This document shows, in pieces, positions 1-7,509 of a DNA stretch of 11,936 bases. The DNA lies in NCBI GenBank assembly GCA_023819025.1, contig JAMWDC010000032.1:1-11936 (forward strand), given 5' to 3'. A program made the translations under genes and the position numbers. How positions within the stretch are numbered: the first letter of the stretch is position 1; the number at the start of each line of letters is the position of its first letter. A model generated the notes under the pieces. That model ran no database searches, was not told where the DNA came from, and saw only the letters and a program-made list of their open reading frames with translations. The stretch is from Candidatus Omnitrophota bacterium (GTDB taxonomy: Bacteria; Omnitrophota; Omnitrophia; Omnitrophales; Aquincolibacteriaceae).

Positions 1-3000
1 CGGCGGGACGGGCGTGAGGGTTGCGAAGTGGTTTTGGGAGTCAATCTTCGCCGGCCGCTGCATTTCTGGGTGGGTTCGGACGGTGTCCGTGCGCTCGAGG
101 ATTACGATTGGGCAGAAATTCTGTCCACGCAATTCAAGGATCAAATCGAAGCCGCCTCCGCCGCACCGCCAGAGCAATGGCGGATCCGTCCTTCAGCGGA
201 ACCGAAGGCGGGCGAGCGCGAAGGACGCGAACCGGTCATGCGGCGGGCTGAAGTTCGAGAGCCTTTATCGGAGGCCCATCGCCAAGCCATTCTCGCGTTC
301 TTTGACAACATGGGACAGAGTCTTGAAGCAGGCTCTTCTTCTGATGCAGTTCAACAATTTGTTGACTTTAATCCTTCTCGTTTTCATGCGGATGACGTCA
401 TCCGAGTCTTTATAGAATATATGGAAGCCCACCGAGATCTTGCCGCGCTTTGGCAGACCGCCCTGGACACCCGCCTTCCTATTTTGCTCTCACCAAACAG
501 AAGTGATCTCCATCATCTATTGCGCAGTCTAAGCCGCACTCTCAGTCAATTACAGACTTCTGCAGAATCCCGTTCCGAAGCACGAAGTATTATCAGATTA
601 AAAGAAGCTATCCGTTCGGGCGCGAACAGGTTACAGTATCTCGTCCCGAATGTGGGTCAAACAGTTGCCGATCACTATGGTGAAAGGCTCGATCAAGTAT
701 CCGGTTTACTGGATCAGGGAAATGTGCAGGGTGGGTTGGACATTGTCTGCAATATCGTCCAGGGAATTAATCCTTATGCCAATGCAACCGCGACCCTCGA
801 AGATTTGGAGTCCGTCCGAAATGGTCTCAGAGGATTAATTTCCGTACGCTCCGAAGTGCGGGGATGGGATGAACGAATTACGCCTGAACTTGAGGTGTGG
901 TCACATACGATGTATGAAAAATTTGGTCATGTCTTGTCTTTAGATTTGCCGCAAGAATCCGATTTGGAGGATTTTCTGCCGGCCTTGATACGGCACCGCA
1001 TAGTTTATTCTGCCACGACCAATAACAACGGAAATCTAGCTTATTTAAAAGAGATTCAAGAAATGGCCCGTAAGACAGAAGCTTCGGATCCGATTCTTGT
1101 GGAAGTGGAAAGGATCTTAACGGAAAGTCCGGATCTTCAGGCCGTTGAAAAAAAAGATGCGGTTGTGAAATTGGCCTATGAGAATTTAATCAACCGGTTT
1201 GTGGCCAAGCTGGCGGTAGCGTTTCTACCCGTTTATGAAGAGACCCGCGGGCGTCACGGATTTGTGAGCACCGAGCTTCCGACAGAGATTGTGATGGCCA
1301 AGGAAGGGAATTTTGATGATCGCGTGGCAAGAATCATTCAAGCCGGCAAAGAGCGGTTTGGAGCGACACAGCGGGAGATTGAAAAACTAATCGGTCGTAA
1401 AACACGGAATATATTATTGAAGATCCCTGCGACCGACCTTGGATTAAAGGCTGGGGAGGAATTGGAGGCCTTGGGCTACAACGTGAATTATACCCTTGTG
1501 GCGACAGGCCAGCAGTACCGGGCAACCGTGGTGGCGCACAAGCGTGGGGTGATGAGATTTGTGGAGAAGTTTGCGGCTGATTTCGAGACACGAAACGGTC
1601 GCAAGCCGACCTCTGCCGAGATCATCAAAGCAATTCCGCAAAGCGTTTCCAGTGATTTCGTCAGCCGCGACGACCGTAACGTTGCCCCGATCCTTGAAGA
1701 TGAAACCTTCGAAAAAATCATTGCCCACATCGAAGCGGTTCTTGCCAAAATAGATTCTCGAAAAGAGACGGATCGTTATCGTCGTTTGAATGAACTTTTA
1801 GCAAATTACAAAAGGCTGAAAGCACTTTCTTTGGAAGTCAAGACTTATGATGCTGAGTATGATCGTGTCCTAGATGACTTCCGGTATTTGAGAGGGGAAG
1901 GTCCCGATCGAGTACCGAATACGACGCGAGCTGCACTGGCCTTTGCGCAGGCAAGGATCGGGGATATTTGGACAGAAGAATTTGAGAGAGATCAGGAATG
2001 GACTAATTTTCTTAAAGAAAATTTTTGGGATTATGATTTAAGTCAGGATGTGAATGATTACTTGAGCCAGCAGATATACTGGGCGAGCACGGGGGTGAAA
2101 GTCGGCGGGAAATACACGACCGAATCCTTTTATCTTGGCGGATTAGTGGCGAAACAGTCGACGGATACGGTACCGCGTGCAGTGGTGGCGGCAATTGTGG
2201 AAAGCGGGAAGGCGCCGTTTGAACCGCGTGCCATTTCTGAGAAAGATAAGGAGCGCGGGCGCAAAGACTTAGCGCGATTAGAAGAAGTGGGAATCGATTT
2301 GGGATTTATCAAACAAGCGGTCATCTTCCCGGAGGGGTTGAAGGAATTTGACGGCAGCGACCGGGCGAGCTATGACCTGATCGGCAAGGCCTATGATATC
2401 GCAGCCCGCTCGGAAGTGCGGGCGAAGGTGGATATCACCGATAAAGAGCGTCTTTTTGCGATTGACAAAAATACGATCCTCTTCGGCGGCGGCGGCGGTG
2501 ATGCACCGGGCATCAATTCAGCCTATGGCGCGTTTGTCCAGATAGCATCCATGGCAGGTTATAAAGTGCTGGGAGTTAAGAAGGGGCTCTATGGGTTGAG
2601 GCAGGAAGGCGATGTGAAAAATGTTCTTATGTATACACTTCCCGAGAGAGCGGGACGTATCCGATTCCTGGGTTCGATACTCACTAAATCCGAGCGTTAC
2701 GATCCTTTTAAAAAACAGGAAGATCCGAAAAAAGAAGCCAAGCGGCTTGAGGAACTTGCAAGGATTATCGAGCGGGTGTATCAGGCCAAGGCCTTGGTCC
2801 TGTTCGGGGGGGATGATCACTATAAATTGGGGATTCAATTACGCCGTGTCATCGCGGAACTTCAGAAAATCGATGAGGCTCAGAGACAAGGGAAGGCGAG
2901 CCTACAAGAAATGAAAGAAGACGAAGACACAACGACGCCTGAATGGATTCTTGACCTGCAGCATTTTCTTTGGGGATTGGCAGAAAAACTCCGCACCCGA

Positions 3001-6000
3001 GGATTAGACTTTCATGCCCCGCCGATCATACAAATGATCCCAAAGACCATTGACGGCGATATCGGCGCCACGCAATCCCTGGGTTATTTCACGGCAACCA
3101 TGGTGGGTTTGTGGAATTACACCGCGGCATCCCTGTCGGCCTTGACTCACAACAAAATCAATCTTGCGCACACCATGGGCCGGGATTCCGGAAACCTTCC
3201 GCATGGCGCGGGTCAGAAATATCCTCGAAGGCTGGATCTGGAGCATCGGGAGACTTATGCGGCGAGAGTCCTTAAACACTACGGATTTTGGAAAGGTTTG
3301 TTGGGATGGATTTTATCTTTTCCTTTTATTGATTTTGTGCGGTTTATGCCTGAACGGTACCGCGAACATCTGGAATTTTTGAGAAGAAGCTATAGTGAAG
3401 ACCAGGATTTCTATTTTAATGTTCAACAAACCTGGGCGGATCAGCTGGCTCTTATTCGTCCCGGCATTATCCATTTAATGCCCGAAAAAAGGGCTTCCCT
3501 CAAGAGCATTGTGGATGAAATCGACAGGATTTATGAACAAATACTTTCCGAGGAAGAAACCGTGGCGATTTATGGAAGTGTCTTTTACGGTGATTTTGCT
3601 TACGGGGCTGCTCATGTCATGGTTTCGGAAGGTTTTGTCATTCAGAAGGATGACCCGTTATTGCCAAGTATTTTTGAGGCATATCCCTTTCTCAAAAATG
3701 AGTTCGAAAAGCCAAAGAAACGAGACGCCCACGGTAATCCGATATTGGCCGATGTGGACGTCACACGGTTTCTGGTGGCGGCATTGCGTGTTGCTGCGAA
3801 GCACAAGGATGCGGTCCAAGACGATTACATCAGAATCGGACGTAACTTGAGAGGATATCCTCCGCTTCTCTATGACCGGCAGCTGGGCCGGGCTTTTGCG
3901 CGTAAAGCGCTTGAGCTGATCGAAGTAGGTGATAACGAACATGTCATGATTCTCCCTTGGGGACTTGATCCTTGGATGCCGAATGCCGTCACATTATTAC
4001 ATCAGAATGAGTACCTTGCCCCCGGCGCGACGAGGGTTCCGAAGAAGACTTTGTCCGAACGATCTCCGCATAGGCTTCGGCGGCAGGGAGTCTTCTGGGA
4101 CATGACCCCCGCGGAAAAGCTCTTGGCCACAGGTACAGAGGCGATCGAATGGGATACCACAGAAAATGTTTCTCCCCACGATGTGGACCACGCGAAAGGG
4201 CAGGGGATGACGGGTGTGAGCATTGATCCGCGATCCCTTGGCCTTTATGTAAGCTCCGGGGCATTGGACGGAGTAATCGATGAATTTGTGAGAGCCGAAC
4301 GCATTGATAATCCCGAGGCGGTCTTAAATTATCTCATTGGTTATCTTGCCGACGGTCAGCAGGGAATCCTGGTGAAACTCGAACCGTTATATAAGGAGAG
4401 CCGCGGTCGGACCGGCTATTTGAGTTTGGAGCTTGATCCGACCCTTACGGATTGGACAAGGGATGCTTACCGTCGGTTCATCTCCGATGAACACTATGAA
4501 CAATTAATAAGTTTGAAGAAACGCTATGAAGAGATTGAATATCTGAACCCGGAAGAGGCATTCAATCTTTGGGCTGAAATGGAGGAATTGGCAGGGTACG
4601 AGGCCAGACTTCATGCCAAGAAGCTTGCTATCAGCCAGGCCATACGTTTTGCGGATCTCGGACCGAATGTGGTGGTGAAAATTCCGGCGACGCCCCTGGG
4701 TCTGGACATCCTCACTGATTTAACCGCACTCGGGATTAACACGACCCTAACCTATGTGACTCATCTTAGTACCGTTCGCGACAGCGATGACAGTTTTCGC
4801 AGAGGACTTCAGATTGGGACGGGGCGGCATTCACGCCAGTTAAGAAGGCTCGTAGATTTTGTCCGCGATCTCGAGAATAAAGATCATCTGATTGAGCCGG
4901 AGGATTTAGCGATGTTGAATATCCCCCCGAAACGTTCAGTGAAATCACTCTTGGAACAAGTCCCCGAGCAAGATCTTACGGACGACGAAAGGGAGAATCG
5001 TAGAATTGTTTACCGCAGGAAGCACAACCCGCGTGGTCCTCTTGGCTCTGTTTATCAGCCTTACCGGCTTGTGAGTAGTATTCGCTTCGTTGTAGGCCGC
5101 CAGGATCGGGAAATCAAAGACCATCCGGAACGCTATTCGAGTTTGGCCGGGGTTCAAGACGATCCTTATCCTTTGATCGGAACGCTCAGTGCCCTGGAGG
5201 CAGCGCGGTTTCTCAAAGAAAGAAGAGAAAGTGATCTCGGCAGGGAAAGCTTCGGCCAAACGTTGTGTTTAGGTTCATTACTCGTTTCGCTCGAAGGTAT
5301 GCCCTGGGACGCCTACATTCGGATGCTCGCAGGCGGCGAAACCATGATTTTCCGTACGGACTTGGCAAACCAATTTAATGACCATCCAAACGTCGCGGAT
5401 CTTGAGTTTGAGCCGGTACTTTTCGGAAAACCTGAAAATGCGCTTGGACAGGTCGTAGACGATGCGGCCATGATTTCGAGACAGATGCAACTTTACAATC
5501 AATTTAGAAACAGCGATGATGCAGAACGGTTAAGTAAAATCCTTCTCACTCAGATGCGGCTCGATCATACCGTATATCACAAAACGGCGCTTGAACTTAT
5601 CCGAGATCGCATTCAGGTAGTCAGGAAGACATTCTCCAGTACTCCACCCGATCAACGGCAGGTCCGTCCTTCGGCGGAGAAGAAGACAGGCGGGCGTTCG
5701 GAGGTAAGGGATGAAGAATCCGAACGGGTGGAAGAAGGTGATATTGAGCAAGGTATCGAACTTGGGAGACAGCTAGAGCATCTTTCAGATGAAGGGCGGC
5801 ATGCCCGGGTCCGAGCACACAGCCAGCCTGTTTCAGAGTTTGAAGGTCTTTTAAGGGATTTAGGTCATGCGGGCACAGAGGGCTTGGTCGACGCCCTCGA
5901 TACCTATCTCGAACGCAATCATCCTGAATTGATCGATCGCAGAATCAATACTGCCGATACCCTCGCGTCATGGCTGAGCAGTATTTTGCACGAGAGCTTT

Positions 6001-7509
6001 ACGGCCCAAGACATACTTTCCATGCCGTTTGACTATCACATGGCCCAGCAAATGGGGGTTCAGGGCAGTCTTGAAGGGCTCATTGCCAGGGCACACGAGA
6101 AATTGGCTGAAGCTGCCGCTCCCAAACGGGCCCCGCCCAAAAAGACACATAAAGGTAAAAAGCGCTCGGAGGCACGGGTGGATTTCAGCGGGGTTGATAT
6201 CACCCAAGCGCAGATCGACGAGTTTATGCATTCACCCGTGATGACCGAAGCCGCGCGGCTTGCACTCGACGGTGAGAAAAGTGAATTTCCGACACCGGAA
6301 GGCCGGCTTGTCCCGCGATTCGGATTCAAGGATGATGTGGACGGTGTTTTAAGCGAACGCGCCAGAGAAAACGCCAAGGCCATCCAGCAGTGGGCGGCCC
6401 AAGAGCATGCAAAAGGCGGAAAGGTCCTTCTCCATTTCGGAATCGGCGGACAGGGAATGTCTAACCGCGTTCAGGTCGAATTTTGGGGTGAAGAATCCAG
6501 CAATTTTGTGATTGTGGTCGACCGGCTCGGCACAAGCATGAAAGAGCTTTTCGACGAACTCATCGTCAAACACGGTTATAAGGCCAGCGAAATTTATCTG
6601 GATGTCAGTTCTAAATCCGGGACCACGGATGAAACATTGATTTTTTATCAGGCGGCATTTTTGGAACTTATAAAGCGTGTCGGCCGGGAGCAAAACAAGG
6701 AAGAATTAGCGGGACGTCTCGCCGTTAAATTTGTTGATTTCTTCAAAAAATTTAATCAGGGAAAAGACAAAGACGGGCTCTTTAAGGACATCCCCAAGGA
6801 AGATTTTGAACGCGCGTTCACAATTGAGGAAAGGTCATTGCTCGTCGAGGTGTTTCATCATCTTGTCTTTACCACTTCCTTGAATTCCAAGGCCAGCCGT
6901 CTTCATGCCATGGTTCTGGGATTGAAGCCCTTAATCGGCACGGTTCAAGAGTTTGACTTTTCGGAATATACGGGAGGCCGATTTACTGAAAATGCCGAAT
7001 CTTCTCATACCACCAACGCCTGGCGCGGGCTCGATGTTTCGTCCATCCTCAACACTTTGAAACTTGATTACAAAAATTATCTGGGCGAGGCCGGCAATAA
7101 TCCCGAAATCAACAGCGCCCTGAAGGCGGCCATCTTAGCCCACTTAGTGGATCCTTCCATTATGGTCGTGGCGGTGCGAAGTCCAAATGCCTTATCCGAG
7201 GCCCTTCAAAAGGTTCAACTCTTCCCTGAAGGCAACGGGAAAGACAATCAGGGCTTCTTTGTCGTGGCGGCCGTGGGCGAGGAGGATCTCAATCAAAAGG
7301 TTGATCATATTATTCGTGAAACCGGTCAGGCCCCGCTGGTCCTGATCGTGGATTATAAAGAAGGTCACTACGAAGGGCTAAAGCCATTAGCCTTGGCACC
7401 TGCGCTGGCTCCGAAGGTTCCCACGATCCGTTATGAAAAAGCGGATATTTCTCCGGAATCCAATGCGCTCTTTGCGCTCTGGTGTCAGGAATTACGGTTT
7501 GATCAGTGA
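1..7509 (+). CDS. Multi-enzyme fusion: transaldolase / PPi-phosphofructokinase / transaldolase / glucose-6-phosphate isomerase (5' partial)
   Basis: One frame is open from base 1 to the TGA at 7507-7509, about 2,500 codons. There is no stop upstream, so the GTG at 28 is only the first possible start inside the window and the true start probably lies outside it; residue numbers here count from that GTG. The order is: helical linker region (1-280), transaldolase (about 279-793), PPi-type phosphofructokinase (about 810-1330), transaldolase (about 1395-1865), charged linker (1890-2050) and glucose-6-phosphate isomerase (2051 to end). Each domain retains recognisable active-site motifs, described in the domain entries. 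No signal peptide is visible, so a cytoplasmic sugar-phosphate enzyme is inferred. Free-standing transaldolase-PGI fusions are known in bacteria; adding PFK and another transaldolase is unusual. Six RSEVR-type motifs mark the linkers. The stop may come from a frameshift, because the next frame continues without a gap. The enzyme identities are well supported; the protein ends are not. Confidence 0.5.
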   Translation, partial: RRDGREGCEVVLGVNLRRPLHFWVGSDGVRALEDYDWAEILSTQFKDQIEAASAAPPEQWRIRPSAEPKAGEREGREPVMRRAEVREPLSEAHRQAILAFFDNMGQSLEAGSSSDAVQQFVDFNPSRFHADDVIRVFIEYMEAHRDLAALWQTALDTRLPILLSPNRSDLHHLLRSLSRTLSQLQTSAESRSEARSIIRLKEAIRSGANRLQYLVPNVGQTVADHYGERLDQVSGLLDQGNVQGGLDIVCNIVQGINPYANATATLEDLESVRNGLRGLISVRSEVRGWDERITPELEVWSHTMYEKFGHVLSLDLPQESDLEDFLPALIRHRIVYSATTNNNGNLAYLKEIQEMARKTEASDPILVEVERILTESPDLQAVEKKDAVVKLAYENLINRFVAKLAVAFLPVYEETRGRHGFVSTELPTEIVMAKEGNFDDRVARIIQAGKERFGATQREIEKLIGRKTRNILLKIPATDLGLKAGEELEALGYNVNYTLVATGQQYRATVVAHKRGVMRFVEKFAADFETRNGRKPTSAEIIKAIPQSVSSDFVSRDDRNVAPILEDETFEKIIAHIEAVLAKIDSRKETDRYRRLNELLANYKRLKALSLEVKTYDAEYDRVLDDFRYLRGEGPDRVPNTTRAALAFAQARIGDIWTEEFERDQEWTNFLKENFWDYDLSQDVNDYLSQQIYWASTGVKVGGKYTTESFYLGGLVAKQSTDTVPRAVVAAIVESGKAPFEPRAISEKDKERGRKDLARLEEVGIDLGFIKQAVIFPEGLKEFDGSDRASYDLIGKAYDIAARSEVRAKVDITDKERLFAIDKNTILFGGGGGDAPGINSAYGAFVQIASMAGYKVLGVKKGLYGLRQEGDVKNVLMYTLPERAGRIRFLGSILTKSERYDPFKKQEDPKKEAKRLEELARIIERVYQAKALVLFGGDDHYKLGIQLRRVIAELQKIDEAQRQGKASLQEMKEDEDTTTPEWILDLQHFLWGLAEKLRTRGLDFHAPPIIQMIPKTIDGDIGATQSLGYFTATMVGLWNYTAASLSALTHNKINLAHTMGRDSGNLPHGAGQKYPRRLDLEHRETYAARVLKHYGFWKGLLGWILSFPFIDFVRFMPERYREHLEFLRRSYSEDQDFYFNVQQTWADQLALIRPGIIHLMPEKRASLKSIVDEIDRIYEQILSEEETVAIYGSVFYGDFAYGAAHVMVSEGFVIQKDDPLLPSIFEAYPFLKNEFEKPKKRDAHGNPILADVDVTRFLVAALRVAAKHKDAVQDDYIRIGRNLRGYPPLLYDRQLGRAFARKALELIEVGDNEHVMILPWGLDPWMPNAVTLLHQNEYLAPGATRVPKKTLSERSPHRLRRQGVFWDMTPAEKLLATGTEAIEWDTTENVSPHDVDHAKGQGMTGVSIDPRSLGLYVSSGALDGVIDEFVRAERIDNPEAVLNYLIGYLADGQQGILVKLEPLYKESRGRTGYLSLELDPTLTDWTRDAYRRFISDEHYEQLISLKKRYEEIEYLNPEEAFNLWAEMEELAGYEARLHAKKLAISQAIRFADLGPNVVVKIPATPLGLDILTDLTALGINTTLTYVTHLSTVRDSDDSFRRGLQIGTGRHSRQLRRLVDFVRDLENKDHLIEPEDLAMLNIPPKRSVKSLLEQVPEQDLTDDERENRRIVYRRKHNPRGPLGSVYQPYRLVSSIRFVVGRQDREIKDHPERYSSLAGVQDDPYPLIGTLSALEAARFLKERRESDLGRESFGQTLCLGSLLVSLEGMPWDAYIRMLAGGETMIFRTDLANQFNDHPNVADLEFEPVLFGKPENALGQVVDDAAMISRQMQLYNQFRNSDDAERLSKILLTQMRLDHTVYHKTALELIRDRIQVVRKTFSSTPPDQRQVRPSAEKKTGGRSEVRDEESERVEEGDIEQGIELGRQLEHLSDEGRHARVRAHSQPVSEFEGLLRDLGHAGTEGLVDALDTYLERNHPELIDRRINTADTLASWLSSILHESFTAQDILSMPFDYHMAQQMGVQGSLEGLIARAHEKLAEAAAPKRAPPKKTHKGKKRSEARVDFSGVDITQAQIDEFMHSPVMTEAARLALDGEKSEFPTPEGRLVPRFGFKDDVDGVLSERARENAKAIQQWAAQEHAKGGKVLLHFGIGGQGMSNRVQVEFWGEESSNFVIVVDRLGTSMKELFDELIVKHGYKASEIYLDVSSKSGTTDETLIFYQAAFLELIKRVGREQNKEELAGRLAVKFVDFFKKFNQGKDKDGLFKDIPKEDFERAFTIEERSLLVEVFHHLVFTTSLNSKASRLHAMVLGLKPLIGTVQEFDFSEYTGGRFTENAESSHTTNAWRGLDVSSILNTLKLDYKNYLGEAGNNPEINSALKAAILAHLVDPSIMVVAVRSPNALSEALQKVQLFPEGNGKDNQGFFVVAAVGEEDLNQKVDHIIRETGQAPLVLIVDYKEGHYEGLKPLALAPALAPKVPTIRYEKADISPESNALFALWCQELRFDQ
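166..258 (+). repeat. Long copy A of the in-frame repeat, ending in RAEVR
   Basis: This copy encodes a Pro/Arg/Gly-rich segment (PPEQWRIRPSAEPK and onward) ending in RAEVR at 244-258. It contains a perfect 5-bp hairpin, CCGCC (166-170) with GGCGG (179-183), and a perfect 8-bp inverted repeat, CGTCCTTC (187-194) with GAAGGACG (220-227). The 16-base core at 185-200 matches 5663-5678 at 15 of 16 bases, and GGCGGGCG occurs at 207-214 and again at 5689-5696. The shared protein core is RPSAE followed by a basic, Gly-rich run. It was found by reading the two linkers against each other. Whether it is, or was, mobile is inference. Confidence 0.5.
571..585 (+). repeat. RSEVR-type motif, copy 2 (RSEAR)
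   Basis: This copy reads cgt tcc gaa gca cga, five bases away from the consensus CGCTCGGAAGTGCGG. Four of the five changes are at third codon positions. It lies within the helical N-terminal region rather than at an enzyme boundary, so it may mark the edge of a smaller module or be an old, eroded copy. Confidence 0.5.
847..861 (+). repeat. RSEVR motif, copy 3, at the start of the first transaldolase
   Basis: This copy differs from the 15-base consensus at one third codon position. The flanks are shared too: 844-867 matches 8708-8731 at 21 of 24 bases, giving VRSEVRGW here and VRSEMREW there. It lies directly before the transaldolase domain, whose first conserved-type residues (EVWSH) begin about ten codons later. 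Confidence 0.5.
862..2406 (+). other. tal: Transaldolase domain 1 (TAL1)
   Basis: Transaldolase moves a dihydroxyacetone unit between sugar phosphates (sedoheptulose-7-P + glyceraldehyde-3-P to erythrose-4-P + fructose-6-P) through a lysine Schiff base. The Schiff-base lysine is in LLKIPAT (Lys465, codon 1420-1422). The catalytic-type Glu416 lies in GFVSTELP, a phosphate-binding Arg547 in FVSRDD, and the late family motif WASTGVK is at 685-691 (from 2080). The early family motif (usually TSNPT) appears as SATTNNNG at 328-335. The Asp of the family's W-x-D motif seems to be His here (EVWSH, His293), which could affect activity if the alignment is right. At about 515 residues it is much longer than a typical 320-380-residue transaldolase, with extra helical insertions. 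It is bounded on both sides by RSEVR motifs. Family assignment is confident; activity is not established. Confidence 0.5.
2407..2421 (+). repeat. RSEVR motif, copy 4, between TAL1 and PFK
   Basis: This copy is an exact match to the consensus CGCTCGGAAGTGCGG. With its flanks, 2404-2427 matches 8987-9010 at 21 of 24 bases. Its position is precise: the preceding helix closes the transaldolase domain and the phosphofructokinase begins about 15 residues later. Confidence 0.5.
2455..4015 (+). other. pfp: Pyrophosphate-type 6-phosphofructokinase domain
   Basis: This domain phosphorylates fructose-6-phosphate to fructose-1,6-bisphosphate; members with these motifs usually use pyrophosphate and work reversibly. 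The motifs, in order, are a Gly-rich loop GGGGGDAPG (820-828), GSILTKSER near 2671-2697, GGDDH (927-931), PKTIDGD (1005-1011, with the catalytic-type Asp1009), MGRDSGN (1050-1056), a MPEK segment with Glu1153, and RGYPP (1275-1279) followed by Asp1283-Arg1284. The second Asp in GGDDH, where ATP enzymes have Gly (GGDGS), and PKTIDGD rather than PKTIDND both point to the PPi-dependent group. Oddities are the His after GGDD, an apparently lengthened Gly loop encoded by a GGC run, and a hydrophobic insertion at 1087-1107. No RSEVR motif separates it from the second transaldolase. Family confident; phosphoryl donor inferred. Confidence 0.5.
4210..5620 (+). other. tal: Transaldolase domain 2 (TAL2), divergent
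   Basis: This is a second transaldolase, in the position a transaldolase occupies in known bacterial transaldolase-PGI fusions. It retains VVVKIPAT with the Schiff-base lysine (Lys1551, codon 4678-4680), GYLSLELDP with Glu1468, and SIRFVVGRQD with the phosphate-site Arg1691. It shares with TAL1 the unusual run Y-x-E-[TS]-R-G-R-x-G-[FY]-[VL]-S-x-E-L, so the two are related, though they diverge elsewhere. The late motif WASTG of TAL1 is not recognisable; the equivalent region reads LCLGSLLVSLEG. An insertion of roughly 90 residues, relative to compact transaldolases, separates the lysine from the phosphate-site Arg. It may be active, specialised for another substrate, or structural. Boundaries are approximate. 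Confidence 0.5.
5644..5709 (+). repeat. Long copy B of the in-frame repeat, ending in RSEVR
   Basis: This copy encodes PPDQRQVRPSAEKKTGG followed by RSEVR (5695-5709, four bases off the consensus, three of them third positions). The core at 5663-5678 is 15 of 16 bases identical to 185-200, and the GGCGGGCG at 5689-5696 recurs at 207-214. It is shorter than copy A and its inverted-repeat arms are degraded. It follows the end of TAL2 and opens the charged linker that leads to PGI. Confidence 0.5.
5710..6162 (+). other. Charged and helical linker between TAL2 and PGI
   Basis: About 150 codons between two RSEVR-type motifs, with no enzyme motif. It begins with an acidic run (DEESERVEEGDIEQG), continues as a mixed helical segment resembling part of the N-terminal linker in composition, and ends in an Ala/Pro/Lys-rich basic stretch (KRAPPKKTHKGKK) typical of a flexible tether. 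The codon pattern stays in frame with its neighbours, so it is translated. Function unknown beyond spacing the domains. Confidence 0.5.
6163..6177 (+). repeat. RSEVR-type motif, copy 6 (RSEAR), before PGI
   Basis: This copy reads cgc tcg gag gca cgg, three bases off consensus, two of them third positions. It directly follows a Lys-rich tether and directly precedes the isomerase domain. The Val-to-Ala change is shared with copy 2. Confidence 0.5.
6178..7509 (+). other. pgi: Glucose-6-phosphate isomerase domain, C-terminus disturbed by a frame change
   Basis: This domain interconverts glucose-6-phosphate and fructose-6-phosphate. The sugar-isomerase Gly motif appears as GIGGQGMS (Gly2138 onward; the usual Ser after GIGG is Gln). 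The phosphate-binding motif SSKSGTTDET is at 2194-2203 (from 6607) and fits the family very well. GGRF (2316-2319) and a late EGNGKDNQG segment (2401 onward) match the second half of the family. The frame stops soon after NALFALW. The usual C-terminal signature, about GINPFDQPxVExxK, is missing from this frame. A weak counterpart, YGITLEIPRVGAS, occurs at 7539-7577 in the +1 frame, suggesting the domain originally read through. It is the isomerase half expected after a transaldolase in transaldolase-PGI fusions. Family confident; integrity uncertain. Confidence 0.5.

Larger units (their letters stand above)
1..846 (+). other. N-terminal non-enzymatic helical region of the fusion
   Basis: This stretch stays open in the frame of the large CDS but shows no enzyme motif that I recognise. 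The first 50 residues, including FWVGSDGVRALEDYDW, look like the tail of a preceding folded domain. They are followed by the longer repeat at 166-258, then a mostly helical, Leu/Gln/Arg-rich segment (residues about 78-270) with two RSEVR-type motifs, at 571-585 and immediately after at 847-861. The run just before the last motif resembles the run before the PGM domain at about 8945-8990 (pattern L-x-x-V-x(3)-L-x-x-L, then RSEVR), suggesting a repeated linker or docking helix. Function unknown. Confidence 0.5.

Noticed and set aside
166..183. GC-rich hairpin as a transcription terminator
   Set aside because: The stem has only five pairs and no T-run follows; it is inside an open coding frame and fits better as part of the repeat.
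14..415. Alternative plus-strand frame of 133 codons at the left edge
   Set aside because: It overlaps the longer coding frame, its translation is low-complexity Arg/Ser-rich, and the large frame stays open and coding-like throughout.
4057..4095. Possible third copy of the longer repeat after the phosphofructokinase (SERSPHRLRRQG)
   Set aside because: It shares only a short CTTCGGCGG string and Arg-rich composition; there is no RPSAE core and no RSEVR motif.
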